Under the pieces are notes generated by a model. The model was not told where the DNA came from, ran no database searches, and worked only from the letters and a program-made list of their open reading frames with translations. Positions 10,562 through 21,469 of a stretch of DNA of 64,000 bases are shown here, one piece after another. The position numbers and the translations under genes are program-made. Source of the stretch: Symsagittifera roscoffensis (Eukaryota > Xenacoelomorpha > Acoela > Convolutidae); assembly GCF_963678635.1 (NCBI RefSeq), contig NC_087068.1, positions 39,643,649 to 39,707,648 of the forward strand, written 5' to 3'. Each line of letters opens with the position of its first letter. Position 1 is the first letter of the stretch.

Positions 10562-11515
10562 TGATCAGCTCACTTTTCTACTACAGCGCATTTTTTCAAA
10601 CAAAAGCTAGAGTGGTCCACCTTAACCTTAAACAGCTTACAAAAACTAAATTGGAAAGTTCAATCGAAAAAAACGAAGGATTGACATCAGCTCTAAAACG
10701 AACATTTTAACAAACAAGAGTAGATCTCTTTGGACCGTTCGCTTTGAAAACCGCAGGAACCTACATCAAGCTTTACGGTGTTATATTGACGTGCCCAACA
10801 ACACGAGCCGTACATCTTGAGATGTGCCAGGACCAATCACCCGAAGCCTTAATCAGTACCTTACGATGACTCGTCGCAGGCAGATGAAAACCAGCCGAAA
10901 TTGTTTCTGACATTTGTACAAATTTCACCGCAGTTCAGCGGTACAAATAACCTTACGATTCTAATCCAACCATCAGATTGAATAGGCAATCAACCCTTCC
11001 TTTGCTCCTGTTTCTGGAGGGGTATGGGAACGATCCCCCCCCTGATCAGCTCACTTTTCTACTACAGCGCATTTTTTCAAACAAAGCTAGAGTGGTCCAC
11101 CTTAACCTTAAACAGCTTACAAAAACTAAATTGGAAAGTTCAATCGAAAAAAACGAAGGATTGACATCAGCTCTAAAACGAACATTTTAACAAACAAGAG
11201 TAGATCTCTTTGGACCGTTCGCTTTGAAAACCGCAGGAACCTACATCAAGCTTTACGGTGTTATATTGACGTGCCCAACAACACGAGCCGTACAACTTGA
11301 GATGTGCCAGGACCAATCACCCGAAGCCTTAATCAGTACCTTACGATGACTCGTCGCAGGCAGATGAAAACCAGCCGAAATTGTTTCTGACATTTGTACA
11401 AATTTCACCGCAGTTCAGCGGTACAAATAACCTTACGATTCTAATCCAACCATCAGATTGAATAGGCAATCAACCCTTCCTTTGCTCTTGTTTCTGGAGG
11501 GGTATGGGAACGATT
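10555..11515 (+). repeat. 480-bp direct repeat, two adjacent copies
   Basis: The sequence from TGATCAGCTCACTTTTC at 10,562 to GGTATGGGAACGAT at about 11,034 is repeated, almost unchanged, from 11,042 to 11,513. Both copies start after a run of C and end at the same point of the BEL integrase (the 'GGVWER' codons). High identity shows this duplication is much younger than the A/B duplication around it. Confidence 0.9.
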
Positions 11516-11840
11516 CATAAGATCAGTAAAAGGCTCATTCTATGCCATCATAGGAAACCAGATTCTAAGAGAAAAAACGCTTACTAAGTTGAACACTTCC
11601 TAAATGCAAGACACATCACTACAGTTTCATTTTCGCCTTATGATGCTGAAGCCCTCACACCAAATTTTTTCTCCTCGAGAGAGCGCGTGCCAGCATGCCA
11701 TTTCTATCCATCCAATAGCCCTCAATACTCAGTCGACAAGGGAAGTTTGTCCTACAACTCGCAACGCATATTTGAAAACGCCTGATCAAGGAGTCACCCT
11801 AAGCTACTGCCCTGACAGCGATCGTCTAAAAAATCAGTGA
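10715..11840 (+). pseudogene. BEL/Pao integrase remnant with internal duplication (copy B)
   Basis: Each 480-bp repeat carries 'VDLFGPF', 'TAGTYIKLYGVILTCPTTRA' then VHLEMCQDQS (first Asp and the TRAVHLE signature), and the 'NPP-x-A ... GGVWER' region. After the second repeat the sequence continues with 'WERFIRSVKGSFYAIIGNQI' followed by LREKTLT and then an 'EALTPN-x-F' motif (11,520-11,690), the standard end of the BEL/Pao integrase core. Frames change repeatedly. The 78-codon ORF at 11,604-11,840 is an out-of-frame shadow of this remnant. Confidence 0.8.
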
Positions 11841-12580
11841 AAAACCAAATCTCATACAATTTTTTTTATAATACTTGTTTTCAACAAACAGGAATCTTTC
11901 TTTGGCGAATCTGACTTATAAATAATTGTATTAATTTTTGCGTACTTCAACTGTAACCTTTGTCCTTGCTTCCATTTAGTAACATATATTTCATTACCTT
12001 CCTTCAATGACGTTTATGCCTATCATTTGCTAGCAATATTATAACTGACAAGTTTTTGCTAAACGGGTTAACTAATTTAGGTAACTTGACATAGCTAGCT
12101 CTTTTCTATCAACCAAAAATGCTTTTTTGTTATAACTATTTAGCAACCGATGGCTATTCAATTCTTTGAGCCCAACCTGCAGTATGAATTATTGTACAAG
12201 TTATTAAGTGGAAATATCAAGCTTGATAATTTTAGAGGGTAAATTTGGAAAATATAGATTTTGGATTAGTTTGTTCGATGCCCGGAATACTAAAAAAAGT
12301 TATAAAAAGGTTTTGAGTTTTTACAAAACCGAAACAAATTTCAACTTTTGGGTTCGCAGGACAAAGTTTTTTTTTCTGGGAAACCGTTTATCGTTTATCG
12401 TTAAATGTTTTCTCAAAATAAAGTTTAGTTTTGTGAATTTTTACGAAACTTGTATGAATAGAGGGCAGCTATGGAGGCCGAGCTGGGTAGCGTCGTTTAA
12501 TATATAGTGGTTAAATGTTTACAGATCTGAAACTCAATCAATTTGAATTACTTGATGTGGTTTCGATTTCTTAGTTCTTC
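11841..12580. other. No feature recognised
   Basis: AT-rich DNA without motif-bearing frames. The ORF at 12,208-12,507 is compositionally indistinguishable from its surroundings, and I do not support it. Confidence 0.5.
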
Positions 12581-12655
12581 AGTTTATGATCTTCATTATT
12601 TTGCTCTGCCAAATGGTCAAACAGTCGGGGCTAGTCACTACTCATTTGGGATTCG

Positions 12656-12960
12656 TTGTTAATGGGGCTCCCATTGACCCTGCTTCTTGTTTATGTCTGG
12701 CTCTTGCTTCATCCTATCTTGAAGGAGAGCGACAGCATGGTTCGGGAGGACAATTGAAAACCATTTTGTGTGTACTACCCCGCAGTAACCGTAGAAAAAC
12801 AAGTCCAGCAGATAATACAGATCAATTTCCTTGAGGTCTGTGACATTGAATAAGGGTAACATGTTTCGGAGATTTTCAAAATAGTACGCAAACCATTGAA
12901 GAATTTCAGTTTGCTTTGTTTTCCATTCTATCGAGCTTGCTTGCCTCGCCCGATGCGAAG
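12656..12960 (-). CDS. Unidentified ORF or exon, about 100 codons
   Basis: The minus strand stays open from about 12,960 to a stop at 12,659. The frame reads 'TEILQWFAYYFENLRNMLPL' and later 'EIDLYYLLDLFFYGYCGVV', 'TKWFSIVLPNHAVALLQDRM', ending in KKQGQWEPH. The region is clearly richer in G+C than the flanking DNA and has protein-like composition (aromatic and charged residues well spaced), which argues against chance. No initiator is obvious upstream of the internal ATG at 12,862, so it may be a terminal exon or a gene relic. I do not recognise the family. Confidence 0.3.
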
Positions 12961-13079
12961 CATGGGCAAAAATAATCTGGCTTTTTAGAAGTGTATTTTT
13001 GTAAAAGTCGTGTATTAAAGACGTGTCGTGATCGAACCCGTTGAAGAGGCCCTAAAACAAACCCTACGTCAATAAGCAA

Positions 13080-13476
13080 AAAAAAGAAACAGAAGAAGTC
13101 CCAGGCTTACTACAAAACAGAATATGTTCTACTGCAAGTATTTAATATATCCAGTTACGTTCTTGATAACTATCACTGTAAAATACTTAAGCAAGAACTG
13201 TAACAATTAACCAATCATGATCCATGACTAAAACTTACAAAAAATCATAAGGCTAGAAAAGAATTAATCAACTTAGATAACAGTTGTTCTTCCTCTCCTC
13301 TAACCTCGCAAGAATAACAGTTTATACTAAATCTTTTGAAACTAGAAAAACATAATAGTAAGATTAGGATTGGTGTTAGACAAAGAAAACATCCGGCCGA
13401 AAGTACGATAGTCTGACGAACATAAAGTCTACTTTATTCAAAAATACTAAATGAGAAAGTCACCCCGGACTTAAAC
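13080..13476 (+). repeat. 5' LTR remnant of the old gypsy element (partial)
   Basis: From TTTAATATATCCAGTTA (about 13,140) through CCAATCATGATCCATGACT, TTAGGATTGGTGTTAGAC, CATCCGGCCGAAAGTACGA and CACCCCGGACTTAAACT (13,476), it aligns with the 3' LTR at 40,290-40,678 and with the reverse complement of the younger element's LTR at 51,993-52,340. Similarity stops just after CGGACTTAAACT, which marks the probable LTR end. The upstream part of the LTR is missing or unrecognisable. Confidence 0.7.
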
Positions 13477-14594
13477 TCATCTGGTTCAATTAAGCGAGTC
13501 TCGAGCAGACCTATACTAATTTAAAATTGAAAAAGGTAAACAGAATGAACAAATTAGATTAGAAACAAGCAACCGATTGTTAAAACAAAGCGAAAACTGT
13601 TAGTTTCTACAATTTTTGTTAGGCTATTGTAATCCTCGGGATGTATTGTCGTGGTAAGACGCTTTGGGGAGAGATGACATCAATTACTTAGATTGATTTT
13701 TCACTGCTCTCGAAGGAAAATGACGTTCTTTACACCTAAATAAATTTGATCTTCTCTGAATGGGGTTTGATATGAGAGCGAGGATTGGAGAACACTAAAT
13801 CAATCCACACGGTTCTTGTATATTAAGACCACAAGTAGATCATTAGGTACTATTTTAGATGTAATAATTTCTGTTTTTATTCTTGACCTGGGTTAATAAA
13901 GAGGTAGGTATGCCTAGGAGGATGATTAACCAATGTTCGTCACTGTTTAGCCCAGTTTGAATGGTTAAACTGTTGAAAAAAATCAATTAGACCTGGTACG
14001 TGTAAAAGGGTTGAAACTTGAGTCGACATTTGAGGTTGTTAGTCTTTAGTTTAAGAGCGGGTTAAAATAAATAAGTGATCCAGGGAAAGCCTTGATGATC
14101 TGATTTTTAAAATGAAATTACAAGTTATGAAAAAGGATTTAGGATATTATAAGTAGGATCGATGCTTAAAAATCCAAGGGTAGCCCTGGTGATCTGGCGT
14201 AACAGAATAAAATTAGGATTTCATTTAGAGAAGAATAATCCTTGATAAAACGTAATTGAAAATTTAATGATATAAAAATGGTTAAAGATCCAAGAAAGGT
14301 TTTGATGATCTTGAATTGAAAATAAATTAGTCGTTTTAAAACGCTTTTTTTTAATTGAGGAAAAACAATCATAAAAAAATCCTCAAAAAGCAAAGATAAA
14401 CTTAATTCTATAAAAACTAATCATCAAATCTTTGTACTTATTTTTTTTGGTATATTTTATATTCAATAAACAAGTTTAATCAAAGTTTTGCAATCTGATT
14501 GAAAAAATTTACAAAAACGTTAAAACATTAGAGATCTTTTACAGGACAAAAAGAAACCACTTGATATTAAAATTGACTCGCAAAGAATTTCCAA
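13477..14594 (+). other. Leader region of the old element with degenerate repeats
   Basis: Between LTR and gag-like sequence there is no supported gene. At about 14,075-14,340 three degenerate copies of a roughly 100-bp unit occur, each built around 'GATCCA(A)G-x-x-AG-x-x-x-TGATGATCT' followed by an AAAATAAATTA-like run. I could not identify a convincing tRNA primer-binding site right after the LTR end. Confidence 0.45.
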
Positions 14595-16590
14595 CAACAT
14601 CTAGATTTCTTTTCAAAATAAAGAAAAATTTTTAGACCACAATGACAAAACAATAGTAGCAGATGACACAGATTATGTATGGGACCCGGAATGGTCTCAG
14701 GTTTCATTTACTAACATACCAAATGATATCTCAAGTGCAGCAATTGCAACCATCTCGGTATATAAACTTAGAATAAGTCTTCCTTTTAGCTACTGATACC
14801 ACAACTCTGAAAAAGAACACAATATTTTGTGATAGGGCATTCCACAAAAGTCAGTCTTAAGTCAACATTTATGAATATAGAAGACAACTAAACAAAATTA
14901 TGAACCGAAATCAAAAAAAGAATTTCGAATGCTCCTGGCTTATATTATTGAAAACTCGAAGATGGATTTTGAAACATACAGACCAGTAACAAAAAAACCA
15001 AAATAGACAAATGAAAACTATTTTGCAAATCATAAGTACAATTTTTATACAAACAATTTTGTTAGCAATCCACTAGCACGACCACTCCCTGCGACACAAT
15101 CCCAGTCTAAAGAACAAAATTATAATCAGCAAACGCCTAGAAATCCAATAACTTTATCCGTAGCTCTTAATAATGAGAAAAAAAAAACTTGAACAGGTCG
15201 CCCGAGAGCTATCCATTTTTTCAAAAAAAATATAACCCACCCAAAAGAGAATACAAAAGAAACCAACCAAATTACTCAAAAGATGAAAAATACTTGCATT
15301 GACATCATCAACAAAACAACTCTAAACACCGGAAATACCATGGAATGACAAAGATCAACAAGATGATATTTTTCAGCCGGATATTTTAGAACCCTGTATC
15401 AGTTCATCAAGGCCACAGCAAACACATCAGAAACTCCTTATAAGACAAAACTAAGCGCAATTAAATCATAACATAGAATCACAGTTTTATGCGAATACTC
15501 AAGAATGTCAACTGTAATCAGTGAGCAATGAAATTTTATCAATTTAATTTTTAACAATAACGTGAACTTACCAAAAAATAACTCACGAAGTTTACACAAA
15601 TAACTAATACATCAGAATCACTTCAAAATACGCTGAATCCATACCTTACGGATGAGTCATATCTGTTACCAAACAGACCACTAATGGCTTTCAGACGAAC
15701 AGACGTTGAATACTCAGTTGAATTTTAACGCTATCACAGCTATCATAATTTTAAGTATAGGACCAGAACTTGTAAAAACACCACTTCATCAAAATTAGAT
15801 TCATAGAGGTACACCACTGATACAAACCACCAAAAACAGTTTTCCGTCTAACCTATAGAATTTGAACCCGAGTTGAAACGTTTTACACAAGAATTCTCAA
15901 AAATGTTTGACTCAGAAGGAAACAAACAAAGCAAAGTGTTTTATGTGATGAAATTCACAGTTTTCCAAAAGAAATTATCAAAGCAACTCGCTGTGAGATC
16001 AAATATTCTGATACAAAAAGCATAATCCTTAGACACACACGACTATAAGGACAGACCTTCTAAGGATTACTTTAACACAAAAATTAGAAAAAAAAGCTTT
16101 AAGAAAGAGAGCATCACATCCAACATCAATTCGTGAACCGGATATAAGTTTCCGGAAACTTAAAGACAAATAAGAACAAGCAAAAGCAAAATTGAAACAA
16201 AAAAATTTAACTTTTAGAACTACTGTATGTTTAAAATATTCAGACAACTAGGTCCGAAATAACACTCAAGACTCCGATAGTGAACTAGGAAAAAAAATTA
16301 CCCAAATAATCATTAAATTTGAATAATTCAGAGAAAAAACAAAATTGACTGAATGTCGGTAATTATCGCTGAATGTATACAAAAACAACAAGATACATCA
16401 AACCGACCATCAAAACATAAAGCGCCAAATAAAGCCGTCCATCAATACAAGAACAAAGACCAAAAGTTATCAAAAACATTTTGAAAGCAAAAACAGCTGA
16501 AGAAAATCAACTCCATATAGCATAGTAAATGCAATTTACAATTATCAACCATGTACCGAAATATTCAAGCACAATTCCCATATAGGCAAA
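14595..16590 (+). pseudogene. gag-like region, first tandem copy (old element)
   Basis: Position (between LTR and protease/RT) and protein-like but heavily broken frames suggest gag. The readable bits are DPEWSQVSFTNIPNDISSAA (about 14,680-14,740), 'SNPLARPLPATQSQSKEQNY' and 'NMFDSEGNK', followed by a Lys/Asn/Gln-rich C-terminal part. No zinc-knuckle is clear. From TTCCAACAACATCTAG at 14,596 to about 16,085 it is repeated at 16,624-18,118. The part after 16,085 is unique to this copy. Confidence 0.45.
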
Positions 16591-16591
16591 A

Positions 16592-16622
16592 TTCACTGCA
16601 AGTATTTATTATATCCAGTTAT
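16592..16622 (+). repeat. Short LTR fragment between gag copies
   Basis: The 30 bases ACTGCAAGTATTTATTATATC... ending CCAGTTA match 13,131-13,160 at the start of the recognisable 5' LTR, with one mismatch. They directly precede the second gag-like copy, so the duplication joined LTR sequence to gag. Confidence 0.65.
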
Positions 16623-18130
16623 TTCCAACAACATCTAGATTTCTTTTCAAAATAAAGAAAAATTTTTAGACCACAATGACAAAACAATAGTAGCAGATGA
16701 CACAGATTATGTATGAGACCCGGAATGGTCTCAGGTTTCATTTACTAACATACCAAATGATATCTCTAGTGCAGCAATTGCAACCATCTCGGTATATAAT
16801 CTTAGAATAAGTCTTCCTTTTAGCTACTGATACCACAACTCTGAAAAAGAACACAATATTTTGTGATAGGGCATTCCACAAAAGTCAGTCTTAAGTCAAC
16901 ATTTATGAATATAGAAGACAACTAAACAAAATTATGAACCGAAATCAAAAAAAGAATTTCGAATGCTCCTGGCTTATATTATTGAAAACTCGAAGATGGA
17001 TTTTGAAACATACAGACCAGTAACAAAAAAACCAAAATAGACAAATGAAAACTATTTTGCAAATCATAAGTACAATTTTTATACAAACAATTTTGTTAGC
17101 AATCCACCAGCACGACCACTCCCTGCGACACAATCCCAGTCTTAAGAACAAAATTATAATCAGCAAACGCCTAGAAATCCAATAACTTTATCCGTAGCTC
17201 TTAATAATGAGAAAAAAAAACTTGAACAGGTTGCCCGAGGGCTATCCATTTTTTCAAAAAAATATATAACCCACCCAAAAGAGAATACAAAAGAAACCAA
17301 CCAAATTACTCAAAAGATGAAAAATACTTACATTGACATCATCAACAAAACAATTCTAAACACCGAAATACCAAAGAATGACAAAGATCAACAAGATGAT
17401 ATTTTTCAGCCGGATATTTTAGAACCCTGTATCAACTCATCAAGGCCACAGCAAACACATCAGAAACTCCTTGTAAGACAAATCTAAGCGCAATTAAATC
17501 ATAATATACAATCACAGTTTTATGCGAATACTCAAGAATATCAACTGGAATCAGTGAGCAATGAAATTTTATCAATTTAATTTTTAACAATAACGTGAAC
17601 TTACCAAAAAATAACTCACGTAGTTTACACAAATAACTAATACAGCAGAATCACTTCAAAATACGCTGAATCCATACCTTACGGATGAGTCATATCTGTT
17701 ACCAAACAGACCACTAATGGCTTTCAGACGAACAGACGTTGAATATTCAGTTGAATTTTAACGCTGTCACAGCTATCAAAATTTTAATTATAGGACCAGA
17801 ACTCGTAAAAACACCACTTCATCAAAATTAGATTCATAGAGGTACACCACTGATACAAAACACCAAAAACAGTTTTCCGTCTAACCTATAGAATTTGAAC
17901 CCGAGTTGAAACGTTTTACACAAGAATTCTCAAAAATGTTTGACTCAGAAGGAAACAAACATTGCAAAGTGTTTTATGTGATGAAATTCAGTTTTCCAAA
18001 AGAAATTATAAAACAACTCGCTGTAAGAACAAATTTTTTGATAAAAAAGCATATTCCTTACACACACGACTAAAAGCACAAGATAATGACAAAAATTCTA
18101 AGGATTACTTTAACACAACAATTATAATTG
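16622..18130 (+). pseudogene. gag-like region, second tandem copy (old element)
   Basis: Nearly the same sequence as 14,595-16,085 (offset about 2,028 bp), with a scattering of substitutions and 1-3-base indels. The same broken motifs occur (DPEWSQVSFTNIPNDISSAA near 16,715; 'NMFDSEGNKHCKVFYVMKF' near 17,935). Beyond about 18,118 it departs from the first copy. No intact frame longer than a few dozen codons matches between the copies, so neither is coding. Confidence 0.45.
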
Positions 18131-18678
18131 TTGTGTTTAATTTTGTCGAATCTAGCAGGACACAAATATACAAGATCAAGTAACACTTATTTAAAATTTT
18201 TTCAAAGACTTAAAAAACAACACCATTTTTTTCAAAAATTTACCCTACATAGAACCAGCAAAGCAACAATTTGAAAGCATTAACTGGACATGCATATAAG
18301 TTTTCGATCAACTGAGTTCACCAAAAACATAAAGATCAACAGCAATAGAAATTATTCAATCAATTGCAATAGGAAATTTTCGAATATTAGATCCAAAAAC
18401 TACTCGAACAACGTTTCATGCAACAGGAAATACAACATCAGCTCTCAAGAAAAACTAAATAACTATAGAACTAGAAACAATAGCTAGTTAAATAGATCAC
18501 GAAATGAATTAATGTCACCACATTCTCAGTCACCTTATTGAAATAATTCACAGTATTCAGAATGAGAAAATCGAAATAATACAGGCAGTACGCCTGAAAA
18601 CCAAAGATAGATAAATCAGGAACAAATCAAACTTTTCCCGACCCATCAGGAATAGAAAACACGGAAATTTTAGATATG

Positions 18679-18706
18679 TGCTTTTGCAGTGTCTATAATT
18701 TAGTTG
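18679..18706 (+). repeat. 28-nt spacer at palindrome apex, copy 1
   Basis: Begins TGCTTTTGCAGTG and ends AATTTAGTTG. It lies between AGATATG and CATATCT, i.e. at the loop of the large palindrome. It is identical to 19,102-19,129. Confidence 0.9.
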
Positions 18707-19101
18707 CATATCTAAAATTTCCGTGTTTTCTATTCCTGATGGGTCGGGAAAAGTTTGACTTGTTCCTGATTTATCTTTGGTTTTCAGGCGTACTGCCTGT
18801 ATTATTTTGATTTTCTCATTCTGAATACTGTGAATTATTTCAATAAGGTGACTGAAACGTGGTGACATTAATTCATTTCGTGATCTATTTAACTAGCTAT
18901 TGTTTCTAGTTCTATAGTTATTTAGTTTTTCTTGAGAGCTGATGTTGTATTTGCTGTTGCATGAAACGTTGTTCGAGTAGTTTTTGGATATATTATTCGA
19001 AAATTTCCTATTGCAATTGATTGAATAATTTCTATTGCTGTTGATCTTTATGTTTTTGGTGAAAACTTATATGCATGTCCAGTTAATGCTTTCAACATAT
19101 G

Positions 19102-19129
19102 TGCTTTTGCAGTGTCTATAATTTAGTTG
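19102..19129 (+). repeat. 28-nt spacer at palindrome apex, copy 2
   Basis: Same 28 bases in the same orientation as 18,679-18,706, here between CTTTCAACATATG and CATATGTTGAAAG, so it again sits at the apex of an inverted repeat. Confidence 0.9.
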
Positions 19130-19449
19130 CATATGTTGAAAGTGAGAACGAAAGCTCATTATTTATTTGTATGATTAAAAAGCAACCTGAATAGGAAACT
19201 CCAATTAACTCTGACCATTATCAAAATGAGTATCGAAACCCAAATTTTGTCGAATCTAACAGGACACAAGTATACAAGATCAAGTAACACTTATTTATAA
19301 TTTTTCAAAGACTTAACAACCAACCTCATTTCTTTTCAAAATTTTACCATATATAGAACCAGCGACGCAACAATTTGAAAACATTAACTGGACATGCATA
19401 TAAGTTTTCGATCAACCGAGGTCACCAAAAACATAAAGATCAAAATACA

Positions 19450-20530
19450 CAACAACTATAGATGTCTGACCTTGAAATCAGACCAATCAGCAAATTCTTC
19501 ATGGCAACAATCTCATCAATAAAATATGCAAAAACACAAAGACAGACGTAAGCGTATTACATTAATACCACAACTCTCCATAAAATACAGGCTTCCTACA
19601 GGATGAATGGGATATTGCGAAACGAATGCAACAGTATGCCGTACTCGAGAAAAAGCATAGAGATTAAATAACATTTTAAAGCTGTCAGACACTGGTCAAT
19701 CTACTATTTTGAGCAAAGAGTAATAAATTAAAATCATCATAAATGAATCAAAACGAAACACTGATTAGCTTACAAAATTCTTCTTTTTGAACCGACGTTT
19801 CAACTTTAAAAAACACACAATGGAACAGCAATTTTTCCAAATTTGTTTTAACTTCCAACACTCTCAAATAAATCCAAAGGAGTTTGAACAACTAGCAGAT
19901 ATTTTTTTAAAGTATTTTAATGTTTATGCGTCATCTAAAATCTATTTCTGGAAAAAACAATCAGTATTACATCTTCCACACAAGCCCAACGCAGTTTTAA
20001 AAAAAACTACGGGCAAATAATAATAAAATTTATCTACATCACAAAATAAACAGACTAAAAGATTATCTCGATTAAAATGAAATTATCACCCAGATAAACA
20101 AAGAACAACAACTCAAAAAAATACCTTTCAAAGTCAATTCAGCATCCTAGCAAAAGGCGAATCACACAAAATAGTATAAGATGCAAGATACTGAAATAAA
20201 CAAATCGATGAATCTTCTCATCGAACTGAAAGAAGTGATTGTCACAGAAATAAATGGATCACACTATAAAACAGCAGATATGAATAGCGCAAAAAACCAA
20301 AAGCCCCTGAATTAACAATAACGCCCTTTAACACAATTCGTTATTCGAAACCAACAAATTTTAACAGATTTGTTGATAGTATCTCGATAAGACCAGCAGC
20401 TTTTTTGCCTATATGAGTAACACTTTTGATCAGTAATTCTTGCATGTATGTGTAAAAATTTTTGACAAGTAATCCTAAGTAAAAATGTATTCACATACTT
20501 AGAATTTGTCTTCATACAGTCTCAAACAAA
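19450..20530 (+). pseudogene. Protease to RT palm remnant (old element)
   Basis: Broken frames follow the order of gypsy pol. A possible protease stretch lies near 19,470-19,700. RT fingers follow at 19,787-20,020 (PKEFEQLADIFLKYFNVYAS), then 'ILAKGESHKIV-stop-DARY' near 20,145-20,190, which corresponds to ILAKGESLKIVLDARY of the younger element, and 'RPLTQFVIRNQQ' near 20,320-20,350. The palm motif around YLDD is not recognisable. Many stops. Same order as the younger element's RT (63.6-64.0 kb), which makes the assignment secure even though it is decayed. Confidence 0.75.
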
Positions 20531-20689
20531 ACAAAAGTTGTTCAAAGTTTTAGCTAAATACTATCAAGTTCTGTTTAAAATAATATGAAAGCAGCTCCAG
20601 AAAAAGTCTTTTTTTAAAACTAAATTGTGTAAGAATTCTCCTATATATTAATGAAAGATAAACAATTAAACTTCAAAAATCGAGAAAAG

Positions 20690-21460
20690 ACGCAATTTGG
20701 AAACTTCAACCACCAGCTACAAAAAAAATACAAAAACTCTATGGATTGTTACATTTCTTAAGCAAAAGTGTTTATAAGTTGTAACCATAGCTTAGATCAT
20801 TTTACAACAAACTATGTCAACAAAACAATTTTGAATGGAAGCTAGAACATCAAAAACGTTTCGCAGAAAATAAAAAAGTATTAGGGAGCAAATTTTGCAT
20901 GCTAAAATTCCCAGGGCCAGATCAAACATTTAATGCAATGTGCGACGCCTCCAACTTTGACAAACTTAAGAAAAATTAACCATCATCATAAAAAAACAGA
21001 TTCCAATTAATTCTAATGAGTGTAAATCTACACATAGTCTGAAAAGTAAGTAAAAATCTGCCTTTACCAGATACACTTAGCAAAACTTACCTCCAGAAAT
21101 ACTTACATAAAAAAACAACCGAAGAATTACAACTTAATATAAAAGTTTTTTTTTGCTAAAAATGAAAGATCAACAGGGTTAGAATACAAATATGCAGACA
21201 ACGGTTGCATCCGATGAAAAAAAATTCACCTAGAGCAATTTAGATTTTATTTAGAATGTAGAAAGCCAAAACAACGTCTATGAAAACAATTTAACAGCAA
21301 ATGTCATATTCGAACCCATACTACATTCCTCAAGAATGAAAAACAATTCAAAATCCAATAATGAAAAAGAAAGATCTAATAGATACAATAATTTTAGCAG
21401 AACCGTAAGAAAATAATAAAAGTAGTCAGAAAAGAAAATGTTTGACTTAGAAAAACCCAA
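20690..21460 (+). pseudogene. RT connection and shortened RNase H remnant
   Basis: 'KKIQKLYGLLHFLSKSVYKL' (about 20,725), 'QQNNFEWKLEHQKRFAENKK' and 'FNAMCDASNF' (about 20,935) match the younger element's 'KKIQEFLGMLNFLSKYVYKM', 'QQNNFEWNTEYQARFEEIKK' and 'FYAMCDASNF'. The frame then jumps to the RNase H end ('NLPLPDTLSK', about 21,060) and linker ('FFAKNERSTGLEYKYA'), so the middle of RNase H is deleted here. Confidence 0.75.
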
Positions 21461-21469
21461 TTGACGACA

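Larger units (their letters stand above)
1..11840 (+). repeat. Tandem segmental duplication of a Polinton + BEL/Pao composite (copies A and B)
   Basis: The sequence at position 1 (TTGGGGATGAGGCGAGAATTG) recurs at about 6,449, and the similarity then runs through the whole unit. The decayed Polinton genes match at 1-3.3 kb and 6.45-9.25 kb. The non-coding TTACCATC-rich stretch matches at 3.4-4.86 kb and 9.3-10.68 kb. The BEL/Pao integrase motifs match near 5.8-5.97 kb and 10.72-10.88 kb. The copies differ by many substitutions and small indels, so the duplication is old. Copy B lacks the roughly 1 kb of BEL sequence that copy A has at about 4.87-5.8 kb, but extends further into the BEL integrase. 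The junction at about 5,970 joins BEL integrase directly to Polinton integrase. Confidence 0.85.
18137..19440. repeat. Compound palindrome: one segment three times, alternating strands
   Basis: A segment beginning GTCGAATCTAGCAGGACAC and running to AAATTTTAGATATG (18,137-18,678) is followed by a 28-nt spacer and by its own reverse complement (18,707-19,101, covering the last about 400 bp). A second identical spacer follows, then a 13-nt return (CATATGTTGAAAG). At 19,240-19,440 the start of the segment appears again in the original direction. The arms differ by several substitutions and indels (for example, a 14-bp block CGATCAACTGAGTT is lost from the right arm), so this is an evolved sequence, not a simple read artefact. 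Confidence 0.9.

Noticed and set aside
13477-13520. Primer-binding site after the 5' LTR of the old element
   Set aside because: TGGTTCAATTAAGC follows the LTR end closely, but I cannot match it to a tRNA 3' end with confidence.
18557-18868. 103-codon minus-strand ORF across the palindrome
   Set aside because: It only reads through both arms and the spacer of the inverted repeat; one arm decodes the complement of the other.
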